Shown in pieces: positions 60,039 to 64,000 of a stretch of 64,000 bases of DNA; within the stretch, counting starts at the first letter, position 1; every line of letters begins with the position of its first letter. The translations under genes and the position numbers were made by a program. The stretch is taken from NCBI GenBank assembly GCA_965276785.1, contig OZ255629.1:372001-436000 (forward strand). Reading direction: 5' to 3'. The notes below the pieces were generated by a model that was not told the origin of the DNA, searched no databases, and saw only the letters and a program-made list of their open reading frames with translations. Source of the DNA: LMUY01 sp965276785 (GTDB lineage Bacteria; Pseudomonadota; Alphaproteobacteria; Acetobacterales; Acetobacteraceae).

Positions 60039-60605
60039 TCAGGATTTTGCACGCTCGACATAGCTGCCGTCTTCGGTCTTCACAACGATCCTCTCGCCGG
60101 CCTCGATGAAGGGCGGCACCAGCGTCTTGACCCCATTTGATAGCTTGGCGGGCTTGTAGCTGCTGGCCGCCGTCTGCCCTTTGACGACGGGGTCGGCTTC
60201 TTCCACGGTCAGGATGACGTTTGGCGGCAGATGCATGCCGACCGGGTCGCCCTCGACGGTATCGACTTCAACCTTCATGTTGTCCTGCAGGAACGCCACT
60301 TTCTCGCCCAGAATTTCCGTCGGGATGAACGCCTGCTCGAAGGTATCCGGGTCCATCAGGATCAGGTTGTCGCCCTCGGTATACGAGTAGGTATACTCTT
60401 TCGTGTCCGTCATCAGCCGCTCGACCGTGTCGGCCGTCCGCCAGCGCTCGTTGGTCTTGTTGCCGGTCTTCATGTCGCGCATCTCGACCTGGATGAACGC
60501 GCCGCCCTTGCCGGGGGTGATGATCTGCTGCTTCAGCACCGACCAGCGGCGGCCATCATGTTCGATCACCTGGCCGGCACGGATCAGGTTGGCCTGCTGC
60601 TTCAT
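60039..60605 (-). CDS. efp: Elongation factor P
   Basis: This encodes 188 residues from ATG 60605, which has GTGAGG just upstream; a GTG three codons earlier is less likely. The three-domain EF-P pattern is complete, with the modifiable Lys33 in TPGKGGAF and the end GERIVVKTEDGSYVERAKS. EF-P rescues ribosomes stalled on polyproline stretches. The lysine type, together with epmA and epmB a few hundred bases upstream, predicts beta-lysylation as in E. coli. Confidence 0.97.
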   Translation of the reverse strand: MKQQANLIRAGQVIEHDGRRWSVLKQQIITPGKGGAFIQVEMRDMKTGNKTNERWRTADTVERLMTDTKEYTYSYTEGDNLILMDPDTFEQAFIPTEILGEKVAFLQDNMKVEVDTVEGDPVGMHLPPNVILTVEEADPVVKGQTAASSYKPAKLSNGVKTLVPPFIEAGERIVVKTEDGSYVERAKS

Positions 60606-60738
60606 GGACCTCACTCACTCAGGCTGTTCGGAAGCGGGCTGTCTACCCCTTCCACGCCTGGGCGAGCAAGAAGGCCAGGTCAGGAAGTGCTTTGGGCAAG
60701 GACTGAGCAGACATCCGGCGGGATGCCGAGCGCTTGGG

Positions 60739-61008
60739 TTAGCCGAGCGAGCCTGTCTTGAAGGCGATCCGCACCAGCAGGATGGCCGCCGGAACAAGGA
60801 TGGCATAGACACCCACCACCATTGTCCGCAGGACGGCCACCTGGCTTGATAGGCGTTCAATGGTAAGTTCCAGGCCGGTTATCTTGAGTTCGAGACCAGA
60901 GAATCGACTGTCGTAGCCGGCGAGTTCTTCGGAAGCCTTGTCGGCCAGGTCCGCGGGAGTGCCGCCTGCCATGAGGGCTGGTCGAAGGGCGCCGAGCTGT
61001 AATGCCAT
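60739..61008 (-). CDS. Small coiled-coil protein with C-terminal membrane helix
   Basis: This encodes 89 residues. Residues about 20-60 are predicted helical with heptad-like Leu/Ile spacing (GLELKITGLELTIERLSSQVAVLR), and about 62-84 form a membrane helix (MVVGVYAILVPAAILLVRIAF). The plan resembles the DUF1640/CCDC90 group of alphaproteobacterial coiled-coil membrane proteins, but I am not sure of the family. It lies between epmB and efp on the same strand, 28 bases after epmB. Confidence 0.6.
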   Translation of the reverse strand: MALQLGALRPALMAGGTPADLADKASEELAGYDSRFSGLELKITGLELTIERLSSQVAVLRTMVVGVYAILVPAAILLVRIAFKTGSLG

Positions 61009-61036
61009 GAACTGTTATCCGCGGTCGGGAGCAATA

Positions 61037-62080
61037 CTACCGTGTAAATATAACGTGGTTGTTGCCCTGTGGATCGGTCACGGTCTGTCCGCTTAAATAC
61101 TCCGGCCCGATCGGCACCTTGCCATAGCCGCCCGGGATGTCGAGCACGTAGGTCGGCCAGGCCAGGCCGGTGACCCGGCCGCGCAATTGGCGCAGCAAGG
61201 CGTGCCCCTCCTCGATTGGCACGTGGAAGCGAGCCGTGCCGGGCGCCGGGTCAAGCTGGTGCAGATAGTAGGGCTTGATCCGGGCCGACAGCATCGCTCG
61301 CAGCAACGCTTCGAGCGCCGCGGCGGAATCGTTCACTCCACGCAGCAGCACCGATTGGCCGAGCAGGGGGATCCCCCGCCGGGACACCGCCAGCAAGGCC
61401 GCCCGCGCCGCCTCAGTCAGTTCCCGTGCATGATTGACATGAACCACCAGCCAGAGCGGTTTGTCGGTTTGCAGCGCCCCCGCCACCGTAATGAGCCGAT
61501 CGGGCTCCGCCGTTGGCACGCGTGTGTGGATGCGCAGCGTCTCGACATGGGGGATCGCGTCCAGGGCGCCCAAGATTGCGCGCAGCCGGCGTGGTGACAG
61601 CAGCAGCGGGTCGCCGCCGGTGAGGATCACCTCGCGGACCGCAGTGTTGGCGCGGAGCCACTCTAACGCCGTGGCCAGATCGGCGTCGGAGAGAATGCCG
61701 CCGCTCGGACCGACATGCTCGCGCCGAAAACAGAACCGGCAATATACCGGACAGACCAGGAGCGGCTTAAGCAGGGCGCGGTCGGCATACCGGTGCACGA
61801 TGCCGGGCACGGGCGAGAAGGCGCTGTCGCCGATCGGGTCGGGCCGTTCGTGCGGGGCGGTCTCGAGCTCTTCCGCACTGGGGATGACCTGGCGGCCGAT
61901 CTCGTCGTCTGGGTGCCCGATCAGGGCGGCAAAGGCTGGGGGGATCGACACCGCGTAGCGTGCGGCAACCTGGTCCAAGCGCGTCGCGTCGCTCGGATGC
62001 GCCAGGCCGGCATCGATCAGCCCCCCGGTGGTGTGGATGCGGCGGGGTGCCGTGTGGGCAGGAGGGGCGCCGTCCGGCAT
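61037..62080 (-). CDS. epmB: EF-P beta-lysylation protein EpmB (radical SAM, lysine 2,3-aminomutase-like)
   Basis: This encodes 347 residues. The radical-SAM cluster is C110-x3-C114-x2-C117 (VCPVYCRFCFRR). EVILTGGDPLLLSPRRL, TLRIHTRVPTAEPDRL, GIPLLGQSVLLRGVND and PYYLHQLDPAPGTARFHVP are the KamA/EpmB pattern. It converts alpha-lysine to beta-lysine. Short size and linkage with efp and epmA point to EpmB rather than catabolic KamA. Its start is 28 bases from the divergent epmA start. Confidence 0.92.
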   Translation of the reverse strand: MPDGAPPAHTAPRRIHTTGGLIDAGLAHPSDATRLDQVAARYAVSIPPAFAALIGHPDDEIGRQVIPSAEELETAPHERPDPIGDSAFSPVPGIVHRYADRALLKPLLVCPVYCRFCFRREHVGPSGGILSDADLATALEWLRANTAVREVILTGGDPLLLSPRRLRAILGALDAIPHVETLRIHTRVPTAEPDRLITVAGALQTDKPLWLVVHVNHARELTEAARAALLAVSRRGIPLLGQSVLLRGVNDSAAALEALLRAMLSARIKPYYLHQLDPAPGTARFHVPIEEGHALLRQLRGRVTGLAWPTYVLDIPGGYGKVPIGPEYLSGQTVTDPQGNNHVIFTR

Positions 62081-62108
62081 GATAGGCGCATCTAGCGTGG
62101 GACGCTCA

Positions 62109-63125
62109 ATGCCGCAACTTGCAGCCCCGAAGCCAGCATGGCACCCGGACAGTCTCGCCGCGCGCTTGCCGTTCCTTCGGCGCCGGGGTTTGGCCGTCGC
62201 GGCGGCACGCGCCTTTTTCTGCGCGCGCGGCTATACCGAAGTCGACACCCCCTACGCTGTCGCGGCTCCCGGCGAGGAGGTGCATCTCGCGGCTTTCAGG
62301 ACCGAGCACATCGCCACCGACGGCAGCCGCAAACCGCTTTGGCTGCACACCAGTCCGGAGTTTGCCATGAAGCGCCTGTTGGTCGCGCAAGCCGGCCCGG
62401 TGTTTCAACTCGCCCGGGTCTGGCGCAATGGGGAGGGCAGCGACACCCATGCGGCGGAGTTCACCATGCTGGAGTGGTATCGCCCGCATCAGACCTTCAC
62501 GGAACTGATGGACGAAACCGAGGCGTTGCTGCGAGCCGTGCTGCCCCCGCTGGTGCACTGCCGGGGGGTCACCACCAATCTGGCGCAGTTCGAGCGCCTC
62601 ACCGTCGCCGACGCCTTCAGCCGCTACGTGGGCGCCGACGTGCTGGGAACGGCCGGGAACCCAGCGGCGCTTGCCGCGCAAGCGGGGGCTCGGTTGCGGC
62701 CCGGCGAAAGCTGGGAAGATCTGTTCTTCCGGCTGCTGCTGGAGCGGGTGGAGCCTCGGCTGGGCCGGGAGCATCCGACCTTTCTGACCCATTGGCCCAT
62801 CGCCCAAGCCGCCCTCGCGCGGCAGGACCCGGCCGATGCGCGCACCGCTTTGCGGTTTGAGCTGTTTGTCTGTGGCTTGGAATTGGCCAACGCCTTCGAA
62901 GAACTGACCGACGCCGTGGAGCAACGCGCCCGCTTCGTGCAAGACCGCGGCCGCCGGCATGCGCTCTACGGTGCCGATTGGGAGCTGGACGAGGATTTTT
63001 TGGCCGCCTTGGCCCATGGCATGCCGCCGGGCACCGGGATCGCGATGGGGTTCGACCGGTTGGCGATGATTGCCTCCGGTGCAGACCGCGTGAGCCAAGT
63101 CCAGTGGCTGCCAAGCCAGGATTAA
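62109..63125 (+). CDS. epmA: EF-P-(R)-beta-lysine ligase EpmA (GenX/PoxA)
   Basis: This encodes 338 residues from ATG 62109. It is a class II lysyl-tRNA-synthetase-like catalytic domain without the anticodon-binding domain: motif 2 VFQLARVWRNGEGSDTHAAEFTMLEWY in short steps, FELFVCGLELANAFEELTD, and motif 3 GIAMGFDRLAMI. EpmA attaches beta-lysine to the EF-P lysine. It is divergent from epmB, and its TAA overlaps the convergent ugd TAA (TTAA at 63122-63125). Confidence 0.94.
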   Translation: MPQLAAPKPAWHPDSLAARLPFLRRRGLAVAAARAFFCARGYTEVDTPYAVAAPGEEVHLAAFRTEHIATDGSRKPLWLHTSPEFAMKRLLVAQAGPVFQLARVWRNGEGSDTHAAEFTMLEWYRPHQTFTELMDETEALLRAVLPPLVHCRGVTTNLAQFERLTVADAFSRYVGADVLGTAGNPAALAAQAGARLRPGESWEDLFFRLLLERVEPRLGREHPTFLTHWPIAQAALARQDPADARTALRFELFVCGLELANAFEELTDAVEQRARFVQDRGRRHALYGADWELDEDFLAALAHGMPPGTGIAMGFDRLAMIASGADRVSQVQWLPSQD

Positions 63126-64000
63126 GCTCGGCCGATCGCTGAGTAGTTTAACCCCGCCTGGCGCATCGCCACCGGGTCGAACACGTTCTTCAGGTCGATC
63201 ACGACTCGGTCGCTGAGTGCCGCGGACAGGTGGGCTGGCGAAATCGCTCGGAATTCGTTCCACTCAGTCACCAACACCAGGGCGTTGGCCCCTTCGATAG
63301 CTTGGTTGGCGTCGCGGCAATAGCGCACGGCGGCCGGGAGCAAGGGACGCGCCGCGCCCATTCCTTCGGGGTCGAACGCTTGGATCACGGCGCCCTCTTC
63401 GACCAGCCGGCTGACGATCGGCAAGCTCGGCGCGTCGCGCATGTCGTCGGTTTCCGGCTTGAAGGTCAGCCCAAGCACGGCCAGCGTCTTGCCGCGGACG
63501 CTGCCGCCGCAGGCCGCGATCACCCGCGCCGCCATGCCGGCTTTGCGCGCCTCGTTCACCGCCACCGTGGTCTCGACCAGCCGGGAGGGCGCACCCCAGT
63601 CCTGAGCGATCCGTGCCAAGGCCAGCGTGTCCTTCGGAAAGCAGGACCCGCCATAACCTGGCCCCGGGTGGAGGAACTTGCGGCCGATCCGGCCGTCCAG
63701 CCCGATGCCGCGAGCGACATCGTGCACGTCGGCGCCGACCTTCTCGCAGAGATCAGCCATTTCGTTAATAAAGGTCACCTTCATGGCCAGAAACGAGTTT
63801 GCGGCGTATTTAATCAGCTCCGCAGTTTCGATGGCCGTGAACAAGATCGGCGCCTCGATCAGGTAAAGCGGCCGATACAACCGGCGCATGACCTCTTGTG
63901 CCCGATCGCTTTCAGCGCCGATCACGACGCGGTCGGGCCGCATGAAGTCGCCAATGGCGCTGCCCTCGCGCAGGAACTCCGGGTTGGAGGCGACGTCGAA
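63122..64000 (-). CDS. ugd: UDP-glucose 6-dehydrogenase, C-terminal part
   Basis: The frame runs to the right edge of the window, so the N-terminal NAD-binding part is missing; 292 codons are visible. The first visible residues, FDVASNPEFLREGSAIGDF, and the catalytic Cys in GPGYGGSCFPKDTLALA are diagnostic, followed by GLTFKPETDDMRDAPS. The enzyme oxidises UDP-glucose to UDP-glucuronate for surface polysaccharides or lipids. Confidence 0.96.
   Translation of the reverse strand, partial: FDVASNPEFLREGSAIGDFMRPDRVVIGAESDRAQEVMRRLYRPLYLIEAPILFTAIETAELIKYAANSFLAMKVTFINEMADLCEKVGADVHDVARGIGLDGRIGRKFLHPGPGYGGSCFPKDTLALARIAQDWGAPSRLVETTVAVNEARKAGMAARVIAACGGSVRGKTLAVLGLTFKPETDDMRDAPSLPIVSRLVEEGAVIQAFDPEGMGAARPLLPAAVRYCRDANQAIEGANALVLVTEWNEFRAISPAHLSAALSDRVVIDLKNVFDPVAMRQAGLNYSAIGRA

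Noticed and set aside
1..64000. CRISPR arrays, rRNA, tRNA, prophage or plasmid origin
   Set aside because: No regular repeat-spacer pattern, no rRNA or tRNA sequence and no phage or replication genes were recognised in the reading; a tRNA scan would settle the tRNA point.

Overview
The window is a high-GC stretch (about two thirds G+C by eye) of a chromosome that looks like an alphaproteobacterium of the Acetobacteraceae/Rhodospirillales. The clues are a fused cellulose synthase BcsAB followed by BcsC- and BcsD-type genes, the aroQ-accB-accC order, EF-P with its EpmA/EpmB modification enzymes, and 32-nt palindromic dispersed repeats of a style common in this class. I see no rRNA, tRNA, CRISPR array or prophage. 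Apart from one insertion sequence it is ordinary, densely packed chromosome.

Layout. 1-1.7 kb: 3' end of glnD and a stress-type protein. 1.9-6.7 kb (minus): ACP, FkbH-like HAD-IIIC enzyme, MBOAT acyltransferase and SGNH protein, an acyl-transfer cassette of unknown product. 7-14 kb: amidase, gamma-glutamyltransferase, csaA, gpt, dienelactone hydrolase, desaturase, msrB, luciferase-like oxidoreductase. 14-21 kb: small lipoprotein, ABC-F ATPase, 2'-5' RNA ligase, P450, malate synthase G, DUF4336. 21.9-27.7 kb: a peptide-type ABC transporter locus in which an IS630-family element sits inside the signal-peptide codons of the first binding-protein gene; a repeat cluster, an intact paralogue and one ATPase follow, but there are no permease genes. 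27.8-33.3 kb: ribA, an orphan response regulator, accC/accB/aroQ, thiS/thiG. 33.7-41.9 kb: RlpA-like protein, ornithine decarboxylase, 2OG-Fe dioxygenase, MscS channel, HIG1-type protein, etfB-etfA-hbd. 42.1-48.6 kb (minus): bcsAB-bcsC-bcsD. 48.9-55.6 kb: hybrid histidine kinase, iron alcohol dehydrogenase, thiolase, phospholipase C/acid phosphatase. 55.8-59 kb (minus): a MotA/MotB-like proton-channel operon with a second OmpA-like protein. 59.2-64 kb: inositol monophosphatase, efp, a small membrane protein, epmB, epmA and the 3' part of ugd.

Genes that work together: AroQ/AccB/AccC (shikimate step and fatty-acid initiation); ThiS/ThiG (thiazole); EtfAB/Hbd with the nearby thiolase (acyl-CoA redox chemistry); EF-P/EpmB/EpmA (translation of polyproline motifs); BcsAB/C/D (cellulose); and Ugd, which makes a nucleotide-sugar acid.

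The most unusual points are the IS630 insertion whose empty site can be rebuilt base by base, a BcsC that is almost only the outer-membrane barrel next to a BcsA with an apparently degenerate PilZ arginine motif, the ACP/FkbH/MBOAT/SGNH cassette, the non-flagellar MotAB-like operon, and the 32-nt repeats whose stems differ by paired base changes around a constant CTTGA loop.
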